Below, piece after piece: positions 36,981-45,590 of a stretch of 64,000 nucleotides of DNA (position 1 is its first letter; every line of letters starts with the position of its first letter). Made by a program: the position numbers and the translations under genes. The notes under the pieces are model-generated. The model was given only the letters and a program-made list of their open reading frames with translations. It did not search any database and was not told the DNA's origin. Origin of the DNA: Novosphingobium sediminicola (GTDB lineage: Bacteria; Pseudomonadota; Alphaproteobacteria; Sphingomonadales; Sphingomonadaceae); assembly GCF_014196525.1 (NCBI RefSeq), contig NZ_JACIDX010000005.1, forward strand, positions 1 to 64,000, written 5' to 3'.

Positions 36981-36992
36981 CTTATGCATAAG
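36981..36992. promoter_or_regulatory. Perfect 12-bp palindrome, possible operator
   Basis: CTTATGCATAAG is self-complementary and lies midway between the divergent starts at 36873 and 37111. The position suggests control of both directions, but no factor can be named. Confidence 0.3.
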
Positions 36993-37110
36993 GCGGCAGC
37001 CTATTCCATTCGCGCGGCGCTAACCCATTATCAGAACTGGCGCATCCCATCCCCTGTGGATGCGCCGACACACCAATCCGGTTGGTGGGGCAAAGAGAAG
37101 GAGTGCGGCG

Positions 37111-37965
37111 ATGGGCGAGCTGGTGACCAGCGGCGTGAGTTTTCGAGCGATGCGGCATGAGGATATCGAGCGTGCGGTGGAAATGTCGCGCGCACTGTTC
37201 TGGCCGCACCGCGAAGAGGACTGGGCGCTGTTCCTGGCATTGGGCGACGGCATCGTGGCGCAGGTCGATGGACAGGTGATCGGCACCATCATCGGCTTTC
37301 CCTATGGCGAGCGCGTCGCCACGCTGGGCATGGTGATCGTCGATGATGCGCATCAGGGCAAAGGCTATGGCCGCCAGTTGATGCAGGCCATGCTGGACCA
37401 CCTGGGCGACCGGACCGTGCTGCTGCAGGCCACAGTCGAGGGCGCGCCGCTGTATGAAAAGCTGGGCTTTGCCGATATCGGCACGCTGTATCAGCATCAG
37501 GGCACGATCCCGCTGGCCCCGCTGGCCGCGCTGCGCAGCGGCGAGCGCATCCGCCCGCTCGGCTCATCCGAACAGACGCCGGGCGAATTGTACGGCAAAG
37601 CCACCGGCAGCGACCGCCACGCCATGATGCGCGCGCTGACCGCGCAGGACAGCGCGGTGGTGCTGACCCATGACGATATTCCGGTGGGCTTTGCCCTGCT
37701 GCGCCGCTTTGGCCGTGGATGGTCGGTTGCGCCCGTCGTGGCCCCCGACAGTGATGGCGCCAAGGCGCTGATCCTGCACTGGCTGGCCCAGAATGCGGGC
37801 AATTTCACCCGCCTCGACGTAACCGAAGAGAGCGGACTTTCGCCATGGCTTGAAGGGCTTGGCCTGCCTCGCGTCGATACGGTACGCATGATGGCGCGCG
37901 GGCCTTTGCCGGAAACTTCGGGCGATGCCACGCTCTTTGCTCTCACCACCCAAGCACTGGGGTAA
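37111..37965 (+). CDS. GNAT family N-acetyltransferase (two-domain)
   Basis: 284 residues. The N-terminal GNAT domain (about 7-135) shows MVIVDDAHQGKGYGRQLMQAML with the acetyl-CoA-binding Q/R-x-x-G-x-G/A motif, then VLLQATVEGAPLYEKLGF. The C-terminal half (VGFALLRRFGRGWSVAPVVAPDSDGAKALI) resembles the second GNAT-like domain of YitH/Acetyltransf_18-type proteins. It may acetylate an amine or amino acid in the island's pathway. ATG 37111 has AGAAGGAG upstream. The next gene starts 3 bases after the stop. Confidence 0.85.
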   Translation: MGELVTSGVSFRAMRHEDIERAVEMSRALFWPHREEDWALFLALGDGIVAQVDGQVIGTIIGFPYGERVATLGMVIVDDAHQGKGYGRQLMQAMLDHLGDRTVLLQATVEGAPLYEKLGFADIGTLYQHQGTIPLAPLAALRSGERIRPLGSSEQTPGELYGKATGSDRHAMMRALTAQDSAVVLTHDDIPVGFALLRRFGRGWSVAPVVAPDSDGAKALILHWLAQNAGNFTRLDVTEESGLSPWLEGLGLPRVDTVRMMARGPLPETSGDATLFALTTQALG

Positions 37966-37968
37966 ACC

Positions 37969-39429
37969 ATGCAACTTTCCGATTCCACCCTATTGAAGCA
38001 GGCCGCGCTGATCGGCGGACAATGGCTTGGCGCCTCCTCGCGCGATGCGTTGGCGGTGAAGGACCCGGCCAGTGGCGCGGTGCTTGGCGCGGTGCCCGAT
38101 TGCACGGGCGACGACACGCAGGAGGCGATTGCGGCGGCCAATGTGGCATGGCCGGCATGGCGCGCGCGCACGGCGGGCGAACGCTGCGCGCTGCTGGAGG
38201 CATGGCATGCGCTCGTGCTGGCCAATCTGGACGATCTGGCCCTCATCATGACCGCCGAACAGGGCAAGCCGCTGGCCGAGGCGCAGGGCGAGATCCGTTA
38301 TGCCGCCAGCTTCATCAAATGGTTTGCCGAGGAAGGCCGCCGCACGGGCGCGCGCAATGTCGTCTCGCCCGAGCGTGACCGGCGCGTCATCGTGCTGACT
38401 GAGCCGGTGGGTGTTTCCGCCGCGATCACGCCGTGGAACTTCCCCGCCGCGATGATTACGCGCAAATGCGCGCCCGCGCTGGCCGCCGGTTGCCCGGTGG
38501 TCATCAAGCCATCGGAAATGACGCCCTTTACCGCGCTGGCGCTGGGCGAACTGGCGATCCGCGCAGGGTTCCCTGCGGGCGTCATCAATATCGTGACGGG
38601 CCTGCCCACGGCCATCGGCGCGGCGATTACCGGCAGCCCGCTGGTGCGCAAACTGTCCTTCACCGGATCGACCCGCGTGGGCGCGCTGCTGCTGGAACAA
38701 TGCGCCAAGACCATCAAGCGGACCAGCATGGAGCTGGGCGGCAATGCGCCGCTGATCGTCTTTGCGGACGCGGATCTCGATCTGGCGGTGAAGGCCGCGA
38801 TGGCATCGAAATTCCGCAATGCGGGACAGACCTGCGTCTGTGCGAACCGGATGCTGGTGGCCGATGAAATCTATGACGCCTTTGCCGAAAAGCTGGCCGC
38901 TGCGGTCGCCCAATTGAACGCCGCGCCGGGGATGGAGGCCGATTCCACCGTTGGCCCGCTGATCAATGCCGCCGCCGTCGAGAAAGTCAGCGCCCATCTT
39001 GAAGACGCCTTGAGCAAGGGCGGCAAGATCCTTGGGCATGGCAAGGGGCGGAGCGATGATCGCTTTGTCCGCCCAGTCATCATCGGCGACGCCAATCCCG
39101 ACATGCGTCTGGCGTCAGAGGAAACCTTCGGCCCCCTCGCCCCGCTGTTCCGCTTTACCAGCGAGCGGCAGGCGATCGAGATGGCCAATGACACGCCCTT
39201 TGGCCTTGCCGCCTATTTCTACACCCGCGACCTCTCGCGCTCGTTCCGTGTGGCCGAGGCGCTGGAGGCCGGGATGATCGCGCTGAACACCGGCGGGATC
39301 GCGATGGAAATGGCGCCCTTTGGCGGGGTCAAGCAATCAGGCCTTGGCCGCGAAGGCGGGCATCAGGGCATCGAGGAATATCTGGAAACCAAGGCCTTCC
39401 ACATCGGCGGGCTGGAATTGGGGGCATAA
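37969..39429 (+). CDS. gabD: Succinate-semialdehyde dehydrogenase-type ALDH
   Basis: 486 residues, GabD-like. ITPWNFPAAMITRK, FTGSTRVGALLLEQ, Glu255 in MELGGNAPLIVF and Cys289 in NAGQTCVCANR are all present, as are MTAEQGKPLAEAQGEI and the C-terminal GGVKQSGLGREGG. The enzyme would oxidise succinate semialdehyde or glutarate semialdehyde with NAD(P), feeding the TCA cycle. It lies between the GNAT and tartrate/malate dehydrogenase genes and upstream of a class III aminotransferase, the pairing expected for 4- or 5-carbon amino acid or polyamine breakdown. Confidence 0.92.
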   Translation: MQLSDSTLLKQAALIGGQWLGASSRDALAVKDPASGAVLGAVPDCTGDDTQEAIAAANVAWPAWRARTAGERCALLEAWHALVLANLDDLALIMTAEQGKPLAEAQGEIRYAASFIKWFAEEGRRTGARNVVSPERDRRVIVLTEPVGVSAAITPWNFPAAMITRKCAPALAAGCPVVIKPSEMTPFTALALGELAIRAGFPAGVINIVTGLPTAIGAAITGSPLVRKLSFTGSTRVGALLLEQCAKTIKRTSMELGGNAPLIVFADADLDLAVKAAMASKFRNAGQTCVCANRMLVADEIYDAFAEKLAAAVAQLNAAPGMEADSTVGPLINAAAVEKVSAHLEDALSKGGKILGHGKGRSDDRFVRPVIIGDANPDMRLASEETFGPLAPLFRFTSERQAIEMANDTPFGLAAYFYTRDLSRSFRVAEALEAGMIALNTGGIAMEMAPFGGVKQSGLGREGGHQGIEEYLETKAFHIGGLELGA

Positions 39430-39434
39430 GACCC

Positions 39435-40502
39435 ATGCGCAATTACAAGATCGCCGTCATCGCCGGGGACGGCATTGGCAAGGAAGTCATGCCCGAGGGC
39501 CTGCGCGCGCTGGAAAAAGCGTCGAGCGCCTATGGTTTCGGGCTGGACCTGCAAGTGCATAATTTCGCCGACTGCGATTACTATGCCCAGCATGGCCGCA
39601 TGATGCCCGAGGATTGGAAGGATCAGATCGGGCGCCCCGATGCGATCTTCTTTGGCGCGGTGGGCTGGCCCGCAACGGTGCCCGATCACATTTCGCTGTG
39701 GCAATCGCTGCTGCAATTCCGCCGCGAATATGACCAGTATGTCAACCTGCGCCCCGTGCGCCTGATGCCGGGCGTGCCCTGCCCGCTGGCGGGCCGTGAG
39801 CCGGGCGACATCGACTTCTGGGTCGTGCGCGAAAACACCGAGGGCGAATATTCCAGCGTCGGCGGCCATATGTTCCCCGGCACCGAGCGCGAGATCGTCA
39901 TTCAGGAAACCGTGATGACGCGCCAAGGCGTCGACCGCGTGCTGCGCTTCGCCTTTGACCTGGCGCAGAAGCGGGAGCGCAAGCACCTGACCAGCGCGAC
40001 CAAATCGAACGGCATCGCCATCACCATGCCCTTCTGGGACAAGCGCGTGGAAGCCATTGGCGAAGAATTCCCCGATGTGAGCCATGACAAGTACCACATC
40101 GACATCCTGACCGCGCAATTCGTGATGAACCCCCAGCGTTTCGACGTGGTGGTGGCCTCCAATCTGTTCGGCGATATTCTGTCGGACCTTGGCCCGGCCT
40201 GCACCGGCACCATCGGCATCGCGCCGTCCGGCAACATCAACCCCACCGGCGAACACCCCAGCCTGTTCGAGCCGGTCCATGGTTCGGCCCCCGATATTGC
40301 GGGCAAGGGCATTGCCAATCCGGTGGGCCAGATCTGGTCGGCCGCGATGATGCTTGAACATCTGGGCGAGGCGGAAGCAGCGGCAGGCATCATGCGCGCC
40401 ATCGAGCATGTGCTCTCCACCCCCTCGGGCCGCACCGGCGACTTGAGGGGCAGCGCCAACACCGTGGAATGCGGCAAGGCGATTGCGCAAGCCATCGGCT
40501 GA
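39435..40502 (+). CDS. Tartrate dehydrogenase/decarboxylase (D-malate dehydrogenase) type
   Basis: 355 residues of the isocitrate/isopropylmalate dehydrogenase family. IAVIAGDGIGKEVMPEGL opens the protein, the catalytic tyrosine is in VRENTEGEYSSVGG, metal ligands are in VASNLFGDILSDLGP, and the NAD-specific region is EPVHGSAPDIAGKGIANP. The start and the PDAIFFGAVGWPATVPDHISLW block match TtuC/DmlA enzymes that oxidise tartrate or D-malate. It would make a 2-oxoacid for the pathway. It is followed after 74 bases by the aminotransferase; a CGGCAT-AAA-ATGCCG palindrome lies in that gap (40507-40521). Confidence 0.92.
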   Translation: MRNYKIAVIAGDGIGKEVMPEGLRALEKASSAYGFGLDLQVHNFADCDYYAQHGRMMPEDWKDQIGRPDAIFFGAVGWPATVPDHISLWQSLLQFRREYDQYVNLRPVRLMPGVPCPLAGREPGDIDFWVVRENTEGEYSSVGGHMFPGTEREIVIQETVMTRQGVDRVLRFAFDLAQKRERKHLTSATKSNGIAITMPFWDKRVEAIGEEFPDVSHDKYHIDILTAQFVMNPQRFDVVVASNLFGDILSDLGPACTGTIGIAPSGNINPTGEHPSLFEPVHGSAPDIAGKGIANPVGQIWSAAMMLEHLGEAEAAAGIMRAIEHVLSTPSGRTGDLRGSANTVECGKAIAQAIG

Positions 40503-40576
40503 ACCACGGCATAAAATGCCGCGCCCCTGCCCCTGTTTGGCGAAACACGCCTGAACCGCTAGCATAGGTTTGCCTC

Positions 40577-41965
40577 ATGACCGAAACCCTGACCAACCGC
40601 TCGCTGATCGACCTTGACCGCGATCACCTGATCCACCCGGTGGCCTCTTTCCGTGGCCATGAGGCGCATGGCGCGCGCGTTTTGGCCAGCGGGGACGGCA
40701 TGTGGCTGACCGATATAGAGGGCAAGCGCGTGATCGACGCCTTTGCCGGCCTGTGGTGCGTCAATGTCGGCTATGGTCAGGACAGCATTGTCGAAGCCGC
40801 CGCCGATCAGATGCGCCGCCTGCCCTATGCCACCGGCTATTTCCACTTTGCCAGCGAACCGGCGATCCGGTTGGCGGCAGAATTGACCGCGCTGACGCCT
40901 GAGGGCCTCAATCACGTCTATTTCACGCAAGGCGGTTCGGAATCGGTGGACAGCGCGGTGCGCTATATCGTCCACTATTTCAACGCCATCGGCAAACCGG
41001 ACAAGAAAGAGTTCATCGCGCTCGAATGGGGCTATCACGGCTCCTCGGCAATGGGCGCGGGTCTGACGGCGCTGGCCAATTTCCATCGCGGTTTCGATCT
41101 GCCCTATAAGTGGCAGCACCATATCGCCTCGCCCTATCCCTATCGCCACCCGCAGGGCCATGACGATGCCGCCGTGATCGCCAGCACCATTTCGGCGCTG
41201 GAGGCCAAGGTGGCGGAAATCGGCGCGGACAAGGTTGCCGCCTTCTGCTGCGAGCCCATTCAGGGCAGCGGCGGGGTGATTGTACCGCCGGTGGGCTGGT
41301 TGAAAGCCATCCGCGAGGCTTGCGACCGGCTGGGCATTCTGCTGCTGGTCGATGAAGTCATCACCGGCTTTGGCCGCACCGGCCCCCTGTTCGCCTGCGA
41401 GGCCGAGGGCGTGACCCCCGATTTCATGACCACCGCCAAGGGTCTGACCGCAGGCTATGCCCCGATGGGCGCGCTGTTCATGGCCGACCATATCTATCAG
41501 GCGATTGCCGATGCCAGCCCGCTGCCGGTGGGCCATGGCGGCACCTATTCGGGCCATCCGGTCTCGGCAGCAGTCGGGCTGGAAGTGCTGCGCCTCTATC
41601 GCGAGGGCGGCGTGCTGGCCAATGGCGTGATGGTGGGCGAACGCTTTGCCGCGCGCATGGAGGCGATCCGCAGCCACCCGCTGGTGGGCGATGTGCGCTA
41701 TCGCGGCCTGCTGGGCGCAATCGAGCTGGTGGCCAACAAGGACACCAAGGAACCTTTCGCCGCCGATCTGAGCATTGGTGATCGCCTCTCGCAGATGACA
41801 TGGGACAATGGCGTGATCGCGCGCTGTTTTGCCAATGCAGTGATCGGCTTTGCCCCGGCGCTGACCTGCACGCCCGACGAAATGGACATCATCTTCGACC
41901 GCGTGCAATTGTGCCTCGACCAACTGCTCGATCAGGCCGATATTCGCGCCGCAATCGGCCAATAA
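40577..41965 (+). CDS. Class III aminotransferase (omega-amino acid/polyamine:pyruvate)
   Basis: 462 residues. Signature features are MWLTDIEGKRVIDAFAGLWCVNVGYG, the pyridoxal-binding region LLVDEVITGFGRTG, and the lysine of TTAKGLTAGYAPMGA (about residue 288). This group includes beta-alanine:pyruvate and putrescine:pyruvate (SpuC) transaminases. Here it likely moves an amino group from an omega-amine formed in the island to pyruvate, giving the semialdehyde for the adjacent SSADH. An Lrp regulator starts 14 bases after its stop. Confidence 0.93.
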   Translation: MTETLTNRSLIDLDRDHLIHPVASFRGHEAHGARVLASGDGMWLTDIEGKRVIDAFAGLWCVNVGYGQDSIVEAAADQMRRLPYATGYFHFASEPAIRLAAELTALTPEGLNHVYFTQGGSESVDSAVRYIVHYFNAIGKPDKKEFIALEWGYHGSSAMGAGLTALANFHRGFDLPYKWQHHIASPYPYRHPQGHDDAAVIASTISALEAKVAEIGADKVAAFCCEPIQGSGGVIVPPVGWLKAIREACDRLGILLLVDEVITGFGRTGPLFACEAEGVTPDFMTTAKGLTAGYAPMGALFMADHIYQAIADASPLPVGHGGTYSGHPVSAAVGLEVLRLYREGGVLANGVMVGERFAARMEAIRSHPLVGDVRYRGLLGAIELVANKDTKEPFAADLSIGDRLSQMTWDNGVIARCFANAVIGFAPALTCTPDEMDIIFDRVQLCLDQLLDQADIRAAIGQ

Positions 41966-41979
41966 GAGGAAAACGCCCC

Positions 41980-42474
41980 ATGATGCCCGGCCCCAAACTC
42001 GACCGCATCGATCTCAAGATCCTTGCCAAGCTGCAACAGGCCGGGCGCGTCACCAATGTCGAGCTGGCCGATGCGGTGGGCCTATCGCCCTCGCCATGCC
42101 TGACGCGGGTGAAAAGGCTGGAGCAGGCCGGTTATATCACCGGCTATGGGGCGCATTTGAACCTTGGCAAGCTGGGCGAGTTTCTGACGGTTTTCACCGA
42201 GGTCACGCTGTCCGAACACCGACGCGGCGACTTTTCGCGCTTTGAAAGCCGGATCGTGAAACTGGACGAGATCGTCGAATGCCATCTGGTGTCGGGCGGC
42301 TATGACTATCTGCTCAAATTCGTCACGCGCGGCGTGTCGCATTACCAGTCGATCATCGAAGGGATGCTGGAAAGCGATTACGGGATCGAGAAATATTTCT
42401 CCTATGTCGTGATCAAATCGCCCTTCATCAAACATCACTTCCCGATCCAGAGCCTGTTCGGCAACACGGTTTAA
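41980..42474 (+). CDS. Lrp/AsnC family transcriptional regulator
   Basis: 164 residues. The HTH LDRIDLKILAKLQQAGRVTNVELADAVGLSPSPCLTRVKRLEQAGYI is followed by the RAM domain ECHLVSGGYDYLLKFVTRG. The C-terminus is longer than in the Lrp protein at 13820 (KSPFIKHHFPIQSLFGNTV). AAGAGGA lies upstream of the start. Position inside the amine-catabolic run suggests local control of the aminotransferase and neighbouring genes in response to an amino acid. ATG 41980 or the next ATG at 41983 are both possible. Confidence 0.93.
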   Translation: MMPGPKLDRIDLKILAKLQQAGRVTNVELADAVGLSPSPCLTRVKRLEQAGYITGYGAHLNLGKLGEFLTVFTEVTLSEHRRGDFSRFESRIVKLDEIVECHLVSGGYDYLLKFVTRGVSHYQSIIEGMLESDYGIEKYFSYVVIKSPFIKHHFPIQSLFGNTV

Positions 42475-42486
42475 GGGCCTCATACC

Positions 42487-43644
42487 ATGACGGACATAGC
42501 TGCGCTCTTGGCGCCATTGGTGGCGCTGCGCCATGATATCCATGCCCACCCGGAACTGGGCTTTGCCGAACATCGCACGGCGCGGGTAATCGCCGATGCG
42601 CTGCGCGCGGCAGGGCTGGAGGTGCATGAGGGCATCGGCGGCACCGGCGTGGTGGGCGTTCTGCACCATGGATCGAGTTCACGCACCGTGGGCCTGCGCG
42701 CCGATATGGACGCGCTGCCTATCGATGAAAAAACCGGCCTGCCCTATGCCAGTCGTCACGAGGGATGCTTTCACGGTTGCGGCCATGACGGGCATGTGGC
42801 GATGCTGCTGGGCGCGGCCCAGGCGTTGGCCGCCGATCCTTCGGGCATCGACGGCACGGTCCATTTCATCTTCCAGCCTGCCGAGGAAGGGCAAGGCGGC
42901 GCGCGCGCGATGATCGAGGACGGCCTGTTCGAGCGCTTCCCCTGCGACCGGGTCTATGCGTTGCATAACTGGCCCGCCCTGCCCGCCGGAACGATTGCCA
43001 CCCGCGTGGGCGCGATCATGGGCGCGGCGGACAAATTCCACATCACCCTGCGCGGGCGCGGCGGCCATGCTGCGGTGCCACATGACACGAATGACACGCT
43101 GCTGGCCGCAGCATCGCTGGTGCAGCAATTGAACACGATCATTGCCCGCAACGCCCCCGCCAGCGCAAACGCTGTGCTCTCGGTCACACAGATCCACGGC
43201 GGCCACGCCCACAACGTCATCCCCGGCGAGGCGATGGTGGCGGGCACCGTGCGCACATTCGACCCCGCCGTTCAGGACCGCATAGAAGAACGCATGCGCC
43301 AGATCATCGCCGGGATCGAGGCCGGTTTCGAGGTCAGCGCCGAACTGGACTATGACCGCTATTACCCCGCCACGATCAATGACGCCGATGCCGCAGAGGA
43401 CGCGCTGACAATCGCGGCGACAGTCGGCACGGCGCAACGCGCGCCCGAACCTGCGGCGACGTCCGAGGATTTTTCCTTCATGCTGCAGGCCCGCCCCGGC
43501 GCCTATATCTGGCTGGGACAAGGCGCGGGCGAGAACCCGCCGCCGCTGCACAATCCGCATTATGATTTCAACGACGCGGTGCTGGAAACCGGCCTGCGTC
43601 TCCATCTCGCGCTGGCCCGCCATTGGCTGGCCCCGCAGGAGTGA
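42487..43644 (+). CDS. M20 family amidohydrolase (hippurate/IAA-amino acid hydrolase-like)
   Basis: 385 residues. RHDIHAHPELGFAEHRTA, the zinc ligand set CFHGCGHDGHVAMLLGAA and EEGQGGARAMIEDGLF, and LHNWPALPAGTIATR are all characteristic of M20D amidohydrolases. The dimerisation domain FHITLRGRGGHAAVPHDTND follows at about 178-200. It would hydrolyse an N-acyl amino acid or amide in the cytoplasm. It lies 12 bases after the Lrp gene and its stop overlaps the cupin start by one base (TGATG), so the two are coupled. Confidence 0.92.
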   Translation: MTDIAALLAPLVALRHDIHAHPELGFAEHRTARVIADALRAAGLEVHEGIGGTGVVGVLHHGSSSRTVGLRADMDALPIDEKTGLPYASRHEGCFHGCGHDGHVAMLLGAAQALAADPSGIDGTVHFIFQPAEEGQGGARAMIEDGLFERFPCDRVYALHNWPALPAGTIATRVGAIMGAADKFHITLRGRGGHAAVPHDTNDTLLAAASLVQQLNTIIARNAPASANAVLSVTQIHGGHAHNVIPGEAMVAGTVRTFDPAVQDRIEERMRQIIAGIEAGFEVSAELDYDRYYPATINDADAAEDALTIAATVGTAQRAPEPAATSEDFSFMLQARPGAYIWLGQGAGENPPPLHNPHYDFNDAVLETGLRLHLALARHWLAPQE

Positions 43645-44342
43645 TGACCATGACCACTTGCCCCTCCTTCATCGACATTGCCGCCTTTGCCCAAACCGCC
43701 AAACCGGGCGCGGACCCGTTTGGCGCGGATGCGGCGCTGCTGCCCCTGCGCGGCGGGCCGGTTGAATTGCTGGCCAGCGTCCTTTCTGGCAAGGGCAGCG
43801 CCGAGACACAAACCGGCGACACGATGCTGATCGTGGCCGAAGGCGAAGCCCGGATCACCGCAGGCGGTCAGACGCACGCGCTGGCCAAGGGCGAAAGCCT
43901 CGTCCTCTCCGGCCCGCAAGGCTTTGAGTGGAGCGCGGACAAGGCCCGCATCGTCACCATGCGCTATACCGGCGGCGCAGGCGAAGCAGCGGGCGTCACC
44001 GCCATCGATCCAACGACCGAGCGCGTCCCCTCAGGCGCACCTCTGGCCGAATTGCTGATCGGCCCCACGCCGCAATGCCATAATCACACCCAGTTCCTGT
44101 CCGCCGATGGCGAGTTCATGGTCGGCGTCTGGGATTCCAGCCCGTATCACCGCCGCGCGATGCCCTATCGCCACTTCGAACTGATGTATCTGCTGGACGG
44201 CAGCGTGACCTTCATCGACGAGGAAGGCCGCGAGGGCACCTTCCGCAAGGGCGACCTGTTCCTTGTCGAACAGAACGCGCAATGCAGTTGGGAAAGCCGC
44301 GAGGACGTAACCAAGATCTTCGCGATCTATCGCCCCAAATAA
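43644..44342 (+). CDS. Cupin-domain protein (bicupin, DUF861-like)
   Basis: 232 residues forming two cupin halves. The first (about 45-115) has GDTMLIVAEGEARITAGGQTHALAKGESLVL, the second (about 160-225) has ELMYLLDGSVTFIDEEGREGTFRKGDLFLVE. The pattern resembles the DUF861/ureidoglycine-type cupins that handle small carboxylic or amine compounds, but metal ligands are incomplete by eye. The start ATG 43644 overlaps the amidohydrolase stop. The gene ends only 12 bases before the 3' end of the convergent DUF3422 gene. Confidence 0.8.
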   Translation: MTMTTCPSFIDIAAFAQTAKPGADPFGADAALLPLRGGPVELLASVLSGKGSAETQTGDTMLIVAEGEARITAGGQTHALAKGESLVLSGPQGFEWSADKARIVTMRYTGGAGEAAGVTAIDPTTERVPSGAPLAELLIGPTPQCHNHTQFLSADGEFMVGVWDSSPYHRRAMPYRHFELMYLLDGSVTFIDEEGREGTFRKGDLFLVEQNAQCSWESREDVTKIFAIYRPK

Positions 44343-44354
44343 AGCGTATGGGGC

Positions 44355-45590
44355 CTAGTGTTCGCCCAGAACCCGCGCCTTCATGCGGTGCAGCCCCATC
44401 CACATGCCCACCACCACCATGGGCACCATCACGCCCATGATCTCGGCCGCCGGGAAATGTTCGAAACGATGCTCGGCGGCTTTGAGCATATAGCCGATCA
44501 GGCTGATGCCATAATAGCTGAGCGCGACGACCGAGAGACCCTCGACCAGTTGTTGCAGCCGCAATTGCAGGCTCGATGAGCGCTCCATCGAGCGCAGCAA
44601 TCGCCCGTTCTGGTTCTCGATGCGCGTTTCGACGCGGGTGCGCAGCAGCGATGTGAAATGCGCCGCCCGCCCGGTCAAATCCTCCAGCCGCCGCGAATAG
44701 GCCTGCGCGGTGCGGATCGCGGGCAGCAGGCGGCGCTGGGTGAAATCCTCAAGACTGGGGTGGCCGGGGATCGGGCGCGGGGCCAGCCCGGCCAACCGCT
44801 CCTCAACCAGTTGCGCATAGGCGGAGGTCGCGCTCATCCGGTAATGCGTCTCGGTCGATAACGACATCAGATCGAGGCTGAGTACAGAAACCCGTTCGAG
44901 CAGCGCATCGTCGGTCGTATCGGGATTGGCCACATCGGCGGCCAGTTCGCGCAAGGTTGCCTCGGCCGCGTCCAGCCTTGGCCAATAGGCCTGCGCCACC
45001 GGCAGGCCCATCAGCGCCAGATTGCGGTAATTGCCAAGCTCCTGAAACCTTTGCAGCAATCGCGCCAGATCGGCAGGCGCCGCGCCATTGGCCGAAACCA
45101 GCGCAATGCCCAGCCCCTCGGCCCCGATGCGGAAATCCGACCACAGCCGCACGCCGGACGCGCCGATCATACAGGAAACGAGATCCGAGCCGACAAAGCC
45201 CATCTGCGGCAAAAGGTCGCGCGCCTGCGCCTGGTTTTCGACGACATGAATGCGGGTGGCACGTATGGTCTGGCCTGGAAAACGCTCGATCCATGCCAGC
45301 GCATCGGCAGGATCAGCGTGGGGTTCGTGCATGAACAGCGTGATGCCGCAGGCCTCGCTATGCTGTTCCCAAACAAAGGAAATGCCGGGGCCAAGCTCGC
45401 CCTCGGCATGGCGCGGATTGTCCGATTGGCCGAGCCAGTTTTCCAGCATCGCCCTTTGCCCTGCCCGCTCCTCGGGCGAGACAAGGCGCAGCACCTGAAG
45501 GATCTGTGTCGGCGCATGGATCGCGGGCCAGCGCCGCAGATGCATCTCGCCCACCACCTGCCGCCGAAGCGGATGTTCGTCGAGCCTCAT
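44355..45590 (-). CDS. DUF3422 family membrane protein, last gene of the hydrogenase operon
   Basis: 411 residues. A long soluble N-terminal part (about 1-345) ends in a helical coiled region (TRVETRIENQNGRLLRSMERSSSLQLRLQQLVEGL). Two C-terminal membrane helices follow, about 352-369 (LSVVALSYYGISLIGYML) and 381-400 (AAEIMGVMVPMVVVGMWMGL). This matches DUF3422, a family of unknown role found widely in proteobacteria. The overall build, a large soluble domain plus two terminal helices, recalls CorA-type metal channels, but the GMN motif is absent. ATG 45590 overlaps the hypF stop by 4 bases (ATGA), so it is co-translated with the hydrogenase maturation genes. Confidence 0.85.
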   Translation of the reverse strand: MRLDEHPLRRQVVGEMHLRRWPAIHAPTQILQVLRLVSPEERAGQRAMLENWLGQSDNPRHAEGELGPGISFVWEQHSEACGITLFMHEPHADPADALAWIERFPGQTIRATRIHVVENQAQARDLLPQMGFVGSDLVSCMIGASGVRLWSDFRIGAEGLGIALVSANGAAPADLARLLQRFQELGNYRNLALMGLPVAQAYWPRLDAAEATLRELAADVANPDTTDDALLERVSVLSLDLMSLSTETHYRMSATSAYAQLVEERLAGLAPRPIPGHPSLEDFTQRRLLPAIRTAQAYSRRLEDLTGRAAHFTSLLRTRVETRIENQNGRLLRSMERSSSLQLRLQQLVEGLSVVALSYYGISLIGYMLKAAEHRFEHFPAAEIMGVMVPMVVVGMWMGLHRMKARVLGEH

